From Terriglobia bacterium (GTDB lineage: Bacteria > Acidobacteriota > Terriglobia > Acidiferrales > UBA7541): a stretch of 54,949 bases of DNA. Each line of letters starts with the position of its first letter. Positions within the stretch are counted from its first letter, which is position 1. The stretch is taken from the NCBI GenBank assembly GCA_020073605.1, contig JAIQEW010000022.1, positions 1 through 54,949 on the forward strand, given 5' to 3'. The notes below the pieces were generated by a model. It was given only the letters and a program-made list of their open reading frames with translations. It was not told the origin of the DNA and did not search any database. Below, piece after piece: positions 25,453 through 34,790 of this stretch. Both the position numbers and the translations under genes were made by a program.

Positions 25453-26631
25453 CTACCCAGGCCCAACCCCCTCATGAAGACGCGGATCGGCCAGGAGACT
25501 TTGCAACTCAGCTTGAAAAGCATCGAACCCATGCTTCTGCCGGACGATTTCTGCGCCGCGCGCGCCCAGCTCCCTGCGTAGCGATTCATCGCTCAGCAGA
25601 CCGTAGAGAGCACGCGCGAGCGCGCCGGCGTCGCCTGGTGGAACAAGCAGGCCGTTGATTCCATCCTCGACCACGTCGGTCGTGCCTCCGCAGGCCGCGC
25701 CGACGACCGGCTTCGCGAAAGCCATCGCTTCGAGAAATACCAGCCCGAAGCCTTCACCCGTACTCGGCAGCGCAAAGAGATCCGCGCCCGCATAACAGGC
25801 TGCGATCTCCTCGCGCGAGAGGTTTTCCAGGAAAAGCACGCAATCGGCGACTGCGAGATCGGCTGCGAGTTTTCGGAGGCGCGGAAGGTCGTCGCCTCCT
25901 CCGACCGCCACAAGGTGTAAATCCGGCAGGGTCGCGCGAAGTTGTGCGATCGCGCGGATCAGTTCGTCGGTGCCCTTGTATCGCTCGGACGCCGCCCAGC
26001 GGCCCACGGTCAGGATGCTCCGGCCTTGCCTCGGAAACGCCTCCGGCAAGGTGAGATCGGCCGGTGTTGCCGCCATGCGGAGAAAACTGGGACTCAAGGG
26101 CCATGCGAGCCGGCGAATCCTGTCAGACGGCACGCCTTGCACATGGGCCAACTTTTGCGCTGTGTCGCGGCTCGGCGCGAGCACAAGATTTGCCCGCAGC
26201 AGCGCCCGGCGCCGGAACGATGGCAGCGGCGTCCATACTTCCACGCCGTGCGACATCACGACGGTCTTTAGGCGCGGACACGCCCGTTGCATCCAGCCGA
26301 CGGGGACCGCTAGATAAGGATGGCCCGCGAGGACAATGCAAGCCCCATCTTTCCGGCAAGAACGCGCTCGTCCAATCGCGGCCAGCGCAAAACGGACCTT
26401 CGCGCGGCCGAATCCGCGCAGCGCGATGGTCCGCCCGCCGGAGTCGAACGAATGCAGGCCAGGCGGATCGTTGAGGCTGAGGAACTCGGTGGACCATCCA
26501 TGGCGACTCGCGATCTCAGACAGGGCCGTGGCCGTCAGGCGCCCGGCCTCCTGAATGCCGCCCACTCCGAGCAGCTCGGGGAACAGGCCGATGATTCGAT
26601 TCTCTTGGAAAGTGGATTCTGGCGCGGTCAT
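25453..26631 (-). CDS. Glycosyltransferase family 4
   Basis: A 392-residue GT-B transferase with GLFPELLGVGGIQEAGRLT at the start, ILTVGRWAASERYKGTDELI in the donor domain and DLFALPSTGEGFGLVFLEAMAF with the E-x7-E pair. The open frame runs back to 26817, but upstream residues overlap the preceding gene. The ATG at 26631 lies in a 53-base segment that is exactly repeated at 27884-27936, where it starts the second half of the fused glycosyltransferase. It is convergent with the plus-strand methyltransferase, with 62 bp between stops. Confidence 0.88.
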   Translation of the reverse strand: MTAPESTFQENRIIGLFPELLGVGGIQEAGRLTATALSEIASRHGWSTEFLSLNDPPGLHSFDSGGRTIALRGFGRAKVRFALAAIGRARSCRKDGACIVLAGHPYLAVPVGWMQRACPRLKTVVMSHGVEVWTPLPSFRRRALLRANLVLAPSRDTAQKLAHVQGVPSDRIRRLAWPLSPSFLRMAATPADLTLPEAFPRQGRSILTVGRWAASERYKGTDELIRAIAQLRATLPDLHLVAVGGGDDLPRLRKLAADLAVADCVLFLENLSREEIAACYAGADLFALPSTGEGFGLVFLEAMAFAKPVVGAACGGTTDVVEDGINGLLVPPGDAGALARALYGLLSDESLRRELGARGAEIVRQKHGFDAFQAELQSLLADPRLHEGVGPG

Positions 26632-27851
26632 CGCTTCGGACAAGCCGCTCGATTTCAAAGCTCTTGCGTGAGTGTTTCTCCCGCTGGTCGCGTCTTTCGT
26701 GCCAGGATCTCCTCGAAGATCGCGGCCAGGTCCCGCCCATTGCGCTCCCACGTGTACTGCCGCGCCGTCTCCACAGCATTTTCTCCGAGGCGCATCCGGA
26801 ACTCCTTGTCCCGGCACAACCGGCCGATCATCGCAGCAAGCCCTCCCACGTCGGTCGGAACAGCCAGAATCAATCCGTCCACGCCGTGCGTGATGATCTC
26901 AGACGTCCCATTCGCCGCCGACACAATCACCGGCAGCCCGCATGCCATCGCTTCCGCCGGAGGCAGCGCAAACGTGTCTTCCAGCGACGGTCCCACATAC
27001 GCGTCCACCGCCGCATAGTAAAACTCCACATCCTTCCGCGGCGCCACCAGATGTACTCGCCCCTCCAGCCCCTTCTCCGCCGCCATCCTACGCACCGCCT
27101 CCGGCTCTTCCCGGCTCACCACCAGCAGTTCCAGTGGATACTCCCGAAGTTGCCCCAGCGCCTCCAACAAAACAGGCACTCCCTTGTTCCGCCAGTCGTT
27201 CCCGATCAGCAGCAGGGCGAAGCGGTCGTCCGAAAGACCGAGGCTTCTTCGTGCCTCCGCGCGCAAGGCCATGCGGCGTTCCGGATTGAACGTCTTGTGA
27301 TCCAATCCGAGATAGAGCACCGGAAATCGCTCCCGCCGGCCATAGTGAAGCTCGAGCTCCGCCGCCGTCCTTTGGGCAATCAGGATCAACGCAACCTCGG
27401 GCCGCGTGTACGTGCGCCGTTCGAGGAAGCAAATCAGTTTGTAGTACAGCTTGCGGTGGATGATGCGCGGCCAATCCCTGACGCGACTGCGTCTCAAGCT
27501 CAACCGCGACCCCACGTGCCGCACATACTCGGCAAAACAGATGTGCACCGACACCAAATCCGCATCGAAACAGTTGCAGCCCGGACTGTAAACCAGAGCG
27601 TATCGCAGACCCCGGAACCGACGGTCCCAGGCGCGCCAGATGTAATTCGCCAGAACCCACCACGCGAAATTGAAAAGATGCGGCCCCGGCAGCTTCGGGA
27701 TGCGGTGCCACGTGATTCTTGAGAGGTCCATATCCTCGACGCGTTGCCCATAGATGTGGATTTCAAACTCGTCAGCAAGCTGCGTGATCCATTCAACGAC
27801 GCGCCGCTCGGTTCCGTGGCGCTTATCCAAGAACGGAGAAACGACGGCGAG
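26591..27851. repeat. Tandem duplication unit, downstream copy
   Basis: About 1.26 kb that pairs with 27857-29117 in direct orientation. The unit runs from about 14 codons inside the next gene, through the 53-bp perfect segment, to the AVVSPFLD codons of the glycosyltransferase, so the second copy has taken its N-terminal MTAPE...NRI codons from that neighbour. Confidence 0.85.
26616..26668. repeat. 53-bp perfect direct repeat (copy A) at a gene start
   Basis: Identical to 27884-27936. It covers the end of one glycosyltransferase gene (its TGA at 26657-26655), the 23-base gap, and the first codons of the next gene (MTAPE). It is the boundary marker of the tandem duplication described for 26655-29144. 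Confidence 0.9.
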
Positions 27852-29144
27852 TTGCGGCTTGATTCGATTCTGCCTCGACGTGAATTCTGGCGCGGTCATC
27901 GCTTCGGACAAGCCGCTCGATTTCAAAGCTCTTGCGCCGGGTTCTCTCGCCGGTCTCGCTTTTCGTGCCACAATCTCCTCGAAGATCGCAGCCAGGTCCC
28001 GGCCATTACGCTCCCACGTGTACTGCAGCGCCGTCTCCGCGGCTCGTGCGCCCAGGCGAATGCAAAATTCCTTGTCCTCGCAGAGGCGGCCAATCATCGC
28101 GGCAAGCCCGGCCGCATCGGTCGGATCATCGAGAATCAGTCCGTCCACGCCGTGCGTCATGATTTCAGAGGTCCCGTTCGTTCCCGACACGATCACCGGG
28201 AGTCCGCACGCCATCGCCTCGGCGGGCGGAAGCGCGAACGTGTCCTCGAGAGAAGGTCCCGCGTAGGCGTCCGCCGCGGCATAGTAGAACTCGACATCCT
28301 TGCGCGGTGGAAGGAAGTGCAGGCGCCCGTCCAGCGACTTCTCAAGCGCCATGGCACGAACGGCGGCCGGATCTTCCTGGCTCACGATCAGCAAATCGAG
28401 CGGCAGTTCGGGCAGCCGCGCCATCGCATCGAGAAGAACCGGGACGCCTTTATTGCGCCAGTCGTTGCCGATCAGGAGCAGCGCGAATCGGTCGTCCGAA
28501 AGACCCAGGCTCCTTCGCGCATCCGCGCGCATCGCCCGGCGGCGCTCCGGATTGAACGTCTTGTGATCCAGCCCGAGATACAGCACGGGAAATCCCTCGC
28601 GCCGCCCATAGTGCCGTTCGAGTTCCGCCGCCGTCTTCCGTGCGATCAGGATCAACGCAACGTCCGGGCGCGTGTACGTGCGGCGTTCGAGGAAAGCGAT
28701 CAGCTCGTAGTAGAGCTTGCGATGGACGATTCGCGGCCAGGCCTTAAGGGGGTTCTGTTTGAAACTCAGGCGGTCCCGAACGTGGCGCACGTATTCGGCG
28801 AAGCAGATGTGCACCGAAACCGCGTCGGCGTCGAAGCAGTTGCACCCAGGGCTGAAAACCAGGTCGTAGCGCAGGCCGCGGAACCGGCGGTCCCACGCGC
28901 GCCAGATGTGATTCGCGGCAACCCACCAAAGAAAATTGAATAGATGGGGGCCCGGCAGCGCCGGAATTCGATGCCAGATAATTCTTGATAGATCGACATC
29001 CTCCACCCGCTGGCTATACAAATGGATTTCGAAATCGTCCGGCAAATGCGAAATCCATTCGCTGACGATGCGTTCGGTCCCACTCACTCTGTCAAGAAAC
29101 GGCGAGACAACGGCCAGCCGCAATCTATGACTCACCTCGTTCAC
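26655..29144 (-). CDS. Tandem-duplicated, fused double glycosyltransferase (829 aa)
   Basis: One open frame holding two family 4 glycosyltransferases, residues 1-400 and 432-829, alike at roughly four of five positions. Each has AVVSPFLD at its start, SPGCNCFDAD, HICFAEYVRHV, YLGLDHKTFNPERR, LLLIGNDWRNKG and PSLEDTFALPPAEAMACG with the E-x7-E pair. The linker (about 401-431) reads through what is the stop and leader of the next gene: copy 2 ends QEL-stop, while copy 1 is two bases shorter at that point and continues in frame. Met416 (ATG at 27899) could also start copy 2 separately. The N-terminal start is GTG at 29144. Both halves keep their motifs, so both may be active. A sequencing error at the indel is the main alternative. 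Confidence 0.85.
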   Translation of the reverse strand: MNEVSHRLRLAVVSPFLDRVSGTERIVSEWISHLPDDFEIHLYSQRVEDVDLSRIIWHRIPALPGPHLFNFLWWVAANHIWRAWDRRFRGLRYDLVFSPGCNCFDADAVSVHICFAEYVRHVRDRLSFKQNPLKAWPRIVHRKLYYELIAFLERRTYTRPDVALILIARKTAAELERHYGRREGFPVLYLGLDHKTFNPERRRAMRADARRSLGLSDDRFALLLIGNDWRNKGVPVLLDAMARLPELPLDLLIVSQEDPAAVRAMALEKSLDGRLHFLPPRKDVEFYYAAADAYAGPSLEDTFALPPAEAMACGLPVIVSGTNGTSEIMTHGVDGLILDDPTDAAGLAAMIGRLCEDKEFCIRLGARAAETALQYTWERNGRDLAAIFEEIVARKARPAREPGARALKSSGLSEAMTAPEFTSRQNRIKPQLAVVSPFLDKRHGTERRVVEWITQLADEFEIHIYGQRVEDMDLSRITWHRIPKLPGPHLFNFAWWVLANYIWRAWDRRFRGLRYALVYSPGCNCFDADLVSVHICFAEYVRHVGSRLSLRRSRVRDWPRIIHRKLYYKLICFLERRTYTRPEVALILIAQRTAAELELHYGRRERFPVLYLGLDHKTFNPERRMALRAEARRSLGLSDDRFALLLIGNDWRNKGVPVLLEALGQLREYPLELLVVSREEPEAVRRMAAEKGLEGRVHLVAPRKDVEFYYAAVDAYVGPSLEDTFALPPAEAMACGLPVIVSAANGTSEIITHGVDGLILAVPTDVGGLAAMIGRLCRDKEFRMRLGENAVETARQYTWERNGRDLAAIFEEILARKTRPAGETLTQEL
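27857..29117. repeat. Tandem duplication unit, upstream copy
   Basis: Direct-repeat partner of 26591-27851 with a period of about 1266 bp. It carries the 53-bp perfect segment at 27884-27936. The coding parts have diverged noticeably, whereas that segment has not. Confidence 0.85.
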
Positions 29145-29157
29145 GGTCTACGCTCTC

Positions 29158-30741
29158 TCAAAAGTGCAGTCCACCCCTGCTCGCAGGACGGCGCGACGGG
29201 ACCGCGACCGGGGCCAGTGAGTTTGTCAGCAAGTCCGGCAAGCGAAAAAGAATCCCGACCAGGAGCCAGAAATACGCGTTGCAGGAATAGTTTTGATACG
29301 CCGATAGGCCCCCAAAGGTCATCGGGTAAAGCAACAAGAAGGCATACCAGAAAATCGCGATGGCGATTGGGAAGAACCGCGTCTCTCGCAGGCTCCGGAC
29401 CACCTTCCAGGAGTAGTACAACAGTGCAGCCGTCCACAAAATCCAAAGAAATGGCGCGATGATCCCCATCTCCACAATCAAAACGCCGTAACCCTCTTCA
29501 ACCCAAAGAGCAGGCGGACGCTGTCCGATCAGCTTGGCCACGTATTGAATTCCCAGGGAAGCCGTGCCGATGCCGTTTCCCACCACCCAATTCGGGCGCC
29601 CAAAAGCTTGAAGTAGAGCCTCAATAGGGTAATCCCACGTTCGATTTCCAAGTTGATAAGCCGAGCTAGAGGGAGAAAGCGTCTCCGTATAGTACGCCAT
29701 GCGCGAGCCCGCCTCTTCCGGGAAGATCAACAAGATTGCAGTCAGTCCCAGCGCCCCGACGATGAACGACCGGCGGATCGCTCTCACCAGCCGGTGAGCC
29801 TGCCGCCAGCGCCACGGCGCCCCCCACAAGAATCCGACGGCCAAGGCCAGCCCACTGGCGGCCACGAATACGACCGCGCCGCGCGAGCCGCTAAGCAGGG
29901 TGGCTCCTCCCAAGAGCCCGATCGCGATGAACACCAGTTGGCGGCCGCGCGTCGGAGACAAAAGCATGTAACCGACGCCCCCCATAACCAGAACGAATGC
30001 CAGAATCAAATAATGGTCGAATCGGCCGGAACTTACGAAGACCGAGTCGGGAAGAGAAAATACCTTGCCGGAAAGGGGCGTGGACTTGGAAAGGTTTCCA
30101 AGCTCTTCCAATTCGGGAGCTAGGTGCGCCGGGTTCAAGAAAGTGTTTCCGAGGATGGCCTGCGCGATTCCCAGCGCGGCGATCACACCGGCCAACACAG
30201 CGTTCACCAGAAGAAACTTCCGCAAATCCGCATCGCTCCGGATCAGTGCATATCCAACGAACATCAGCGGAACGTAGTAGAAGTACAGCTTGAATCCAAG
30301 CAAGCCATACAGAATGTGTGGCGAATTCTGATTGAAGACTTGCAGCGCGCCCAGCCAAAAGAAAAGGCTGAATGGCAACAAGAAAGGCGGCCGGAAAGCT
30401 TTTTCGCGTCCTCGCCGGATAGAAACAAACAGCGAAATATAGACCAGCAATACGAGGGCATCCTTGCCGAAGAAGAACGCGTTGCCATTGCCCATGAACT
30501 TGCGGACCAAATCCTCAAACAGAAGACACACGAGGAAAAGATAGAAGCCGGTACGCCAGTTCCGCAGGATCGCGATTGCGGCCGCGCATCCTGCAAACAA
30601 GAGCGCGGGAACGTACAAAGTGCTTAATGCGCCCGCGATGATCTTCCCGCCGATCTCCCAGGCCGCCCATATCGCAAGAGCAAACAAGCCCGTGCCAATC
30701 AGCGCCTGGTTCCTCATTACGGGGATGCGCGCATTCAACAT
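29158..30741 (-). CDS. O-antigen ligase/Wzy-like polytopic membrane protein
   Basis: A 527-residue protein with about twelve hydrophobic segments. The short stretch GGATLLSGSRGAVVFVAASG matches the core of the Wzy_C (O-antigen ligase/polymerase) domain. It is followed by a long periplasmic loop (about 340-440) containing RTWDYPIEALLQAFGRP and GNGIGTAS. Such proteins polymerise lipid-linked repeats or attach them to an acceptor. A second protein of this kind is at 46138-47430. It begins one base after the FkbM gene and precedes the double glycosyltransferase. Confidence 0.85.
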   Translation of the reverse strand: MLNARIPVMRNQALIGTGLFALAIWAAWEIGGKIIAGALSTLYVPALLFAGCAAAIAILRNWRTGFYLFLVCLLFEDLVRKFMGNGNAFFFGKDALVLLVYISLFVSIRRGREKAFRPPFLLPFSLFFWLGALQVFNQNSPHILYGLLGFKLYFYYVPLMFVGYALIRSDADLRKFLLVNAVLAGVIAALGIAQAILGNTFLNPAHLAPELEELGNLSKSTPLSGKVFSLPDSVFVSSGRFDHYLILAFVLVMGGVGYMLLSPTRGRQLVFIAIGLLGGATLLSGSRGAVVFVAASGLALAVGFLWGAPWRWRQAHRLVRAIRRSFIVGALGLTAILLIFPEEAGSRMAYYTETLSPSSSAYQLGNRTWDYPIEALLQAFGRPNWVVGNGIGTASLGIQYVAKLIGQRPPALWVEEGYGVLIVEMGIIAPFLWILWTAALLYYSWKVVRSLRETRFFPIAIAIFWYAFLLLYPMTFGGLSAYQNYSCNAYFWLLVGILFRLPDLLTNSLAPVAVPSRRPASRGGLHF

Positions 30742-30742
30742 T

Positions 30743-31615
30743 TCAGGGTCTCGACATACTCACATGCACGGTCACGGGTTCGCGTCTGGCAACGATCCGG
30801 ACAATTGGCAACTCGAGAATGGCATTTTTTTCGATCGCTTCCCCGCTCAAGGCGAAGGTGCTGTAACCGAGTTCCGACAGCTCGTCGAGCGCAGAGTTCG
30901 GATCACCCGATTCAGAAAGGATCATTTCGGTGTGGAGTTCAAGGAACAGGAGGGGTGAAAACTGACGCAAAGCAGCCCTAGCGCCACGAAGGACCGCCGC
31001 TTCGTGGCCTTCGACATCAATCTTGACGTGCGTAGGGACACCAAAATGGCGAACCAGTTCATCAATCGTCACCGCTTGAGTCTGTGTCAGCTCCCTCTTG
31101 AGCCTGCCCTTTGCTACTTTGAAATAGCCATGGGTAAATACACCCGAACTGAGCAAATCCATGACTCCGTTTGCCTCACTCACGGCAGCACGAACAATCT
31201 GGATACTGTTCGTGCATCCGTTGAGACCCGCTTGGATCGCGATCATGCGTGCGGCGGTGGGAGATGGATCTACGGCGATGGCTCTTCCGCCGTAGTGAGC
31301 CGCCGCCAGACTAAAAATTCCGAAACTCGCGCCGATGTCGAATAGAAGCATCTCATTGTTGCAACAGGATAGAAAGCGACGAAACTCTTTTGCTTGGTCC
31401 GGGTCGGCGACCTGAGCCTGACGAGCGACTTTATAGGCATAGGGGTGACAAACAGCTGACCAGTCTGGCGCAAGCTGCAATTCCTCAGTAGACCCCAGAA
31501 GAAACCTAGCAGAATCCCAGAGCCATTCAGCTGACTTGGAAGGCGAGCGAAGCCAGTTTCGCGCCGTTCTCGGAACGATCGCCCGAACCACCGTCTTGAT
31601 CAGCTCAGACTGCAT
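30743..31615 (-). CDS. FkbM-family methyltransferase
   Basis: A 290-residue FkbM-type SAM-dependent O-methyltransferase. Motif I is LLFDIGASFGIFSLAAAHYG, followed by AVDPSP, VTIDELVRHFG and VKIDVEGHEAAVLRGA, the signature for this family. LLFLELHTEM closes the core. It probably methylates a sugar hydroxyl in the glycan. Two other FkbM genes lie at 33954 and 34787. Base composition here and in the next gene is somewhat more AT-rich than in the rest of the locus. Confidence 0.88.
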   Translation of the reverse strand: MQSELIKTVVRAIVPRTARNWLRSPSKSAEWLWDSARFLLGSTEELQLAPDWSAVCHPYAYKVARQAQVADPDQAKEFRRFLSCCNNEMLLFDIGASFGIFSLAAAHYGGRAIAVDPSPTAARMIAIQAGLNGCTNSIQIVRAAVSEANGVMDLLSSGVFTHGYFKVAKGRLKRELTQTQAVTIDELVRHFGVPTHVKIDVEGHEAAVLRGARAALRQFSPLLFLELHTEMILSESGDPNSALDELSELGYSTFALSGEAIEKNAILELPIVRIVARREPVTVHVSMSRP

Positions 31616-31649
31616 AAGCGGCGAGAATCGTCCTCGTGTTCAACCGCTA

Positions 31650-32831
31650 TCAATAAGACGCTACCTCGCGGTAGAGCAAAAGATGATTTTGAATCATACT
31701 ATCTCGACGGAAAAGTTGCAGCGCCCGGGCACGGGCTGCCGAACCAACCGACGTCATAAGGGTAGGATTATCGATTACTTGTTGGACGCAGGAGGCCAGA
31801 GCCTCTGAATCGCCCGGCGTGAACTTCAGGCCCGCATCGCCTACAACCTCGCTCAAACCGCCGATATCCGACGCGATCACGACTCGTCCCCGCATCATCT
31901 GCTCAATGGCGGATAGGCCTGCAGTCTCTTCGCATACGGATGGCATGACGACTACGTCGATCTTGCTCGCGGCCCGGTCGAGGTCGGCACCTCTCAAGTC
32001 GCCCGTAAACGTCACAGAATTCCTTAGACCAAGACTCTCAACCAACGTTTCGAGCGCGTTCCGCTCGGGACCGTCACCGATGAAGGCAAGACTGAAAGCG
32101 GTTCCCCTGTCGTTAAGATACTTTTCCGCGTGAAGTGCAAGCACCGGGCCCTTTTCGACGACGAGCCGGCCGACATAAGCCACTTTGAGAGTTCGCGATC
32201 GGGATGGGATTTCTCCGGCGCCCACCTGGCTAGCTTCGTCAATTCCATAATAGATGGTTCGGCTTCGAGGCAGCTTCAGTCGGGTAGCAACATGGTCCGT
32301 GATCGTAATATTGGCCACCACTCGCTTGCAGAGCCATCGGCGTGGAAACATAAGCAAGAGAGTCCGGAAGCCGCCGGTAAGGCCCATCGTGCTCGAGCAG
32401 CAGCGCAGGCACTCTCGGTACCGCCCCTGCGCAAAGTGGCCCGGGCAGACGGTCTGGGACGGCATTTTGAAGAGAAGCCCATTGGGGCAATTTGCCTGGT
32501 AGCCGTGATGCTCGACCACGGCCGGCTTTCGCAACAGCCATGCGATGCTCAGAGGGAGCAGACAGGGTCCGGCGACGTGAACCACGTCCGCTTCTCGGAT
32601 CAAGCCAACCAAGCGCCAGAAGCCAGGCTGACGAACCACGCGATACGGGAGGCTCGAGTCGTCCATTCCATTCGCCGCGGTGCGCGTCGCAACCGTGACC
32701 TCGTTCCGGCCAGCACCGGCGGACGTTCCCTGCGCGTCGAGCTCGGCAAGGCCGCGCGCGAGCAGTCCTAACGAAGTCTGCACTCCTCCGACGCTCGGAA
32801 GGAAGCGATCGCCATAGAGGAGAATTTTCAT
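31650..32831 (-). CDS. Glycosyltransferase family 4
   Basis: A 393-residue GT-B transferase. MKILLYGDRFLPSVGGVQTS fixes the ATG at 32831; the frame is open back to 33185 but overlaps the preceding gene in an unlikely composition. A cysteine-rich loop (ANCPNGLLFKMPSQTVCPGH and RYRECLRCC, about 135-165) is distinctive of one family 4 branch. The donor domain has KVAYVGRLVVEKGP, FIGDGPERNALE and VVMPSVCEETAGLSAIEQMMRG. It lies 19 bp after the upstream transferase gene. Confidence 0.88.
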   Translation of the reverse strand: MKILLYGDRFLPSVGGVQTSLGLLARGLAELDAQGTSAGAGRNEVTVATRTAANGMDDSSLPYRVVRQPGFWRLVGLIREADVVHVAGPCLLPLSIAWLLRKPAVVEHHGYQANCPNGLLFKMPSQTVCPGHFAQGRYRECLRCCSSTMGLTGGFRTLLLMFPRRWLCKRVVANITITDHVATRLKLPRSRTIYYGIDEASQVGAGEIPSRSRTLKVAYVGRLVVEKGPVLALHAEKYLNDRGTAFSLAFIGDGPERNALETLVESLGLRNSVTFTGDLRGADLDRAASKIDVVVMPSVCEETAGLSAIEQMMRGRVVIASDIGGLSEVVGDAGLKFTPGDSEALASCVQQVIDNPTLMTSVGSAARARALQLFRRDSMIQNHLLLYREVASY

Positions 32832-32850
32832 CTTCTTGATCGACCCTGCA

Positions 32851-33966
32851 TCAATGCGCGTCCGCCATCGTCCCGGTCCCGGTGCACAGAACTTCGAGGT
32901 ATCGCTTCGCGATCTCGCTCCAACCGAAATACTTCTCCAGGGCCCGGCGGTTCCTGTCCTGCAGCTCGGCGTGGAAACTTTCGTCTGTGAGCACGCGAGC
33001 CAGGGCCGCGCCCAGCGCCTCGCGATCTCGGTACGGGACAAGCTCGACTCCCGCTTCCGCGAGTGGTGTCCGCTCCGCAGCCCCCGCATAGCCGACGATC
33101 GGCAGGCCGCACGCGATTCCCGCCAGCGCGCTCCCGCGCCGGGGATAGAGTTTCCCGCGAACGCAGAGCATCGCGTCGGAGCCACTGAGCGTCCGGCTCA
33201 CTTCATCGGCGCTTTGGAGTCCGAGATTCGACACCTGCACGGGGACGCCGTCGAAAGCACGGTCGATGTCCGGTTGCGCCGCCGCAGTTCCCCTGCCGAG
33301 AAAGACGACGCCCAGCTTTGATCCGTTTGCCGCCGCGGACCGCATCGCGCTGGCAATATCCCCAATTTCGCGCTCCCGATTTGGCAGGTCGCTCAGGCAG
33401 AAGACCGCCACCGTCTTTCCCGCGCCATTTCGCGCGCCGAAGGCTTCCGCGCGCCTTTCCGGCTGCGGAATATTTGCTCCAATGGGAATGAACGCAGATT
33501 TCGCGTCATTCTTCGGCAGCCAGCGGACCGTCTCGAGCGGATCGGCGAAAATACACTTTTCGGCTCCGGCGTAAAGCCTCCGAATTACCCAATCCTGGCA
33601 CGCGCCGCGGATGCGATCCACCCACCGGTAACCTGTTCCTTGGCGTCCTGGGTCATGAAATACCACGGCGCAGTGCGCGCCGCGGCGGCGCACGGTCCAA
33701 AGCGCGGCAACCGCGCCCAGCGGAAACCCGCGCCGCGACCATCCGAGTGCGGTGTACTGGAGCAATACCCAACTCCCGCGCCAGCCTTCGCTATCGCGCC
33801 GGAGCTGCCGCAACGCGCCGATCCAGTCTTTGTTCATCCAGTCCACGCGAAACCGTTTCAGCGCGACACCGCGCTGCTCCAGCGCCCGGCCGAGAAAAGT
33901 ACAATAGTCCTCCACGCCGTCGGTCGGGGTATCTCTGCGTCCGAGCAATGCAATCAAGAAGCGCAT
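32851..33966 (-). CDS. Glycosyltransferase (GT-B type)
   Basis: A 371-residue protein with a glycosyltransferase-like arrangement but a weaker family 4 signature than its neighbours. It opens MRFLIALLGRRDTPTDGVEDYC, has AVVFHDPG, a central TVAVFCLSDLPNREREI, and YPRRGSALAGIACGLPIVGY in the donor half. The usual E-x7-E is not obvious, with a glycine/alanine-rich stretch instead, so the family is uncertain. The start lies 13 bases inside the end of the upstream FkbM gene. It likely adds one sugar to the glycan. Confidence 0.75.
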   Translation of the reverse strand: MRFLIALLGRRDTPTDGVEDYCTFLGRALEQRGVALKRFRVDWMNKDWIGALRQLRRDSEGWRGSWVLLQYTALGWSRRGFPLGAVAALWTVRRRGAHCAVVFHDPGRQGTGYRWVDRIRGACQDWVIRRLYAGAEKCIFADPLETVRWLPKNDAKSAFIPIGANIPQPERRAEAFGARNGAGKTVAVFCLSDLPNREREIGDIASAMRSAAANGSKLGVVFLGRGTAAAQPDIDRAFDGVPVQVSNLGLQSADEVSRTLSGSDAMLCVRGKLYPRRGSALAGIACGLPIVGYAGAAERTPLAEAGVELVPYRDREALGAALARVLTDESFHAELQDRNRRALEKYFGWSEIAKRYLEVLCTGTGTMADAH

Positions 33967-34790
33967 CTCCTCCCGACCTGAGAAACCTTAAGACGCTCTG
34001 CGGACGCGCTGAAAAGAGGCGCGTCTGGGACTACGCGATGGAACTCGTAGCCGTATTCTCGGAGCAGAACGGATACGCGGTGCAAGGCTTCGTCGTTGTG
34101 AATCTCGATTAACAGATTCGGGCGGTACGTAGTAATCGTGTTTCGCGCACCTTCGAGAACTTCAGCTTCCGCGCCTTCCACATCAATCTTTATGAAAGAC
34201 GGCGGGCGTCGATCCCTTGAAAAATCATCTAAGGAGAGGACGTTCACTGGGATCGTGGAATTCGGCACCTCTTTTGCATCGAGTCGGCCGCCCATGCGGC
34301 CGGGATCAGAAACGGGAGCCAGGGAAAATGGGAGCTGCCCGCTGCACTTCCAAACGGCGGCGGGAACGACCTCTACAGCTAGAGAGTTTCGCCGTGCGTT
34401 CTCCTTGATCAGCCGGATATTCTCAGGGTCAGGCTCGAAAGCGTAGACGGCGCCTTGAGGGCCGACCATACGCGCCCCAGACACAGCAAACACGCCAATG
34501 TGGCTTCCCACATCGTAGAAGACCTTGCCTGGAAGGAGATTTTCCGTCCACACCTTTTCGAGAAGCACGGGGCCTTGCCGGATGAAATCTCTCTCGAACC
34601 TCGGATTCAACTTGAAATACAAACCCGTAGCAATGCCGCCCTCGCTCCGCATCCAAAGACGACGGGACCACGGAAAAACTATTCTGCTACTCATGGAGAG
34701 AAAACGATGGGTCGCAGGGAAATTGTCCCTTAGGCCTTCCCACAGGGGCCGAAGGCGAACGAAGATTAGCTTGGCGATGAGATCTGTCAT
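33954..34790 (-). CDS. FkbM-family methyltransferase
   Basis: A 278-residue FkbM methyltransferase. KVFYDVGSHIGVFAVSGARMVG is motif I, with AFEPDPENIRLIKENA, VNVLSLDDF and FIKIDVEGAEAEVLEGA. ATG 34790 overlaps the upstream stop by four bases (ATGA), so the longer frame to 34856 is rejected. It is clearly related to the next FkbM gene, and the two probably arose by duplication. It is expected to O-methylate a sugar. Confidence 0.88.
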   Translation of the reverse strand: MTDLIAKLIFVRLRPLWEGLRDNFPATHRFLSMSSRIVFPWSRRLWMRSEGGIATGLYFKLNPRFERDFIRQGPVLLEKVWTENLLPGKVFYDVGSHIGVFAVSGARMVGPQGAVYAFEPDPENIRLIKENARRNSLAVEVVPAAVWKCSGQLPFSLAPVSDPGRMGGRLDAKEVPNSTIPVNVLSLDDFSRDRRPPSFIKIDVEGAEAEVLEGARNTITTYRPNLLIEIHNDEALHRVSVLLREYGYEFHRVVPDAPLFSASAERLKVSQVGRRCAS

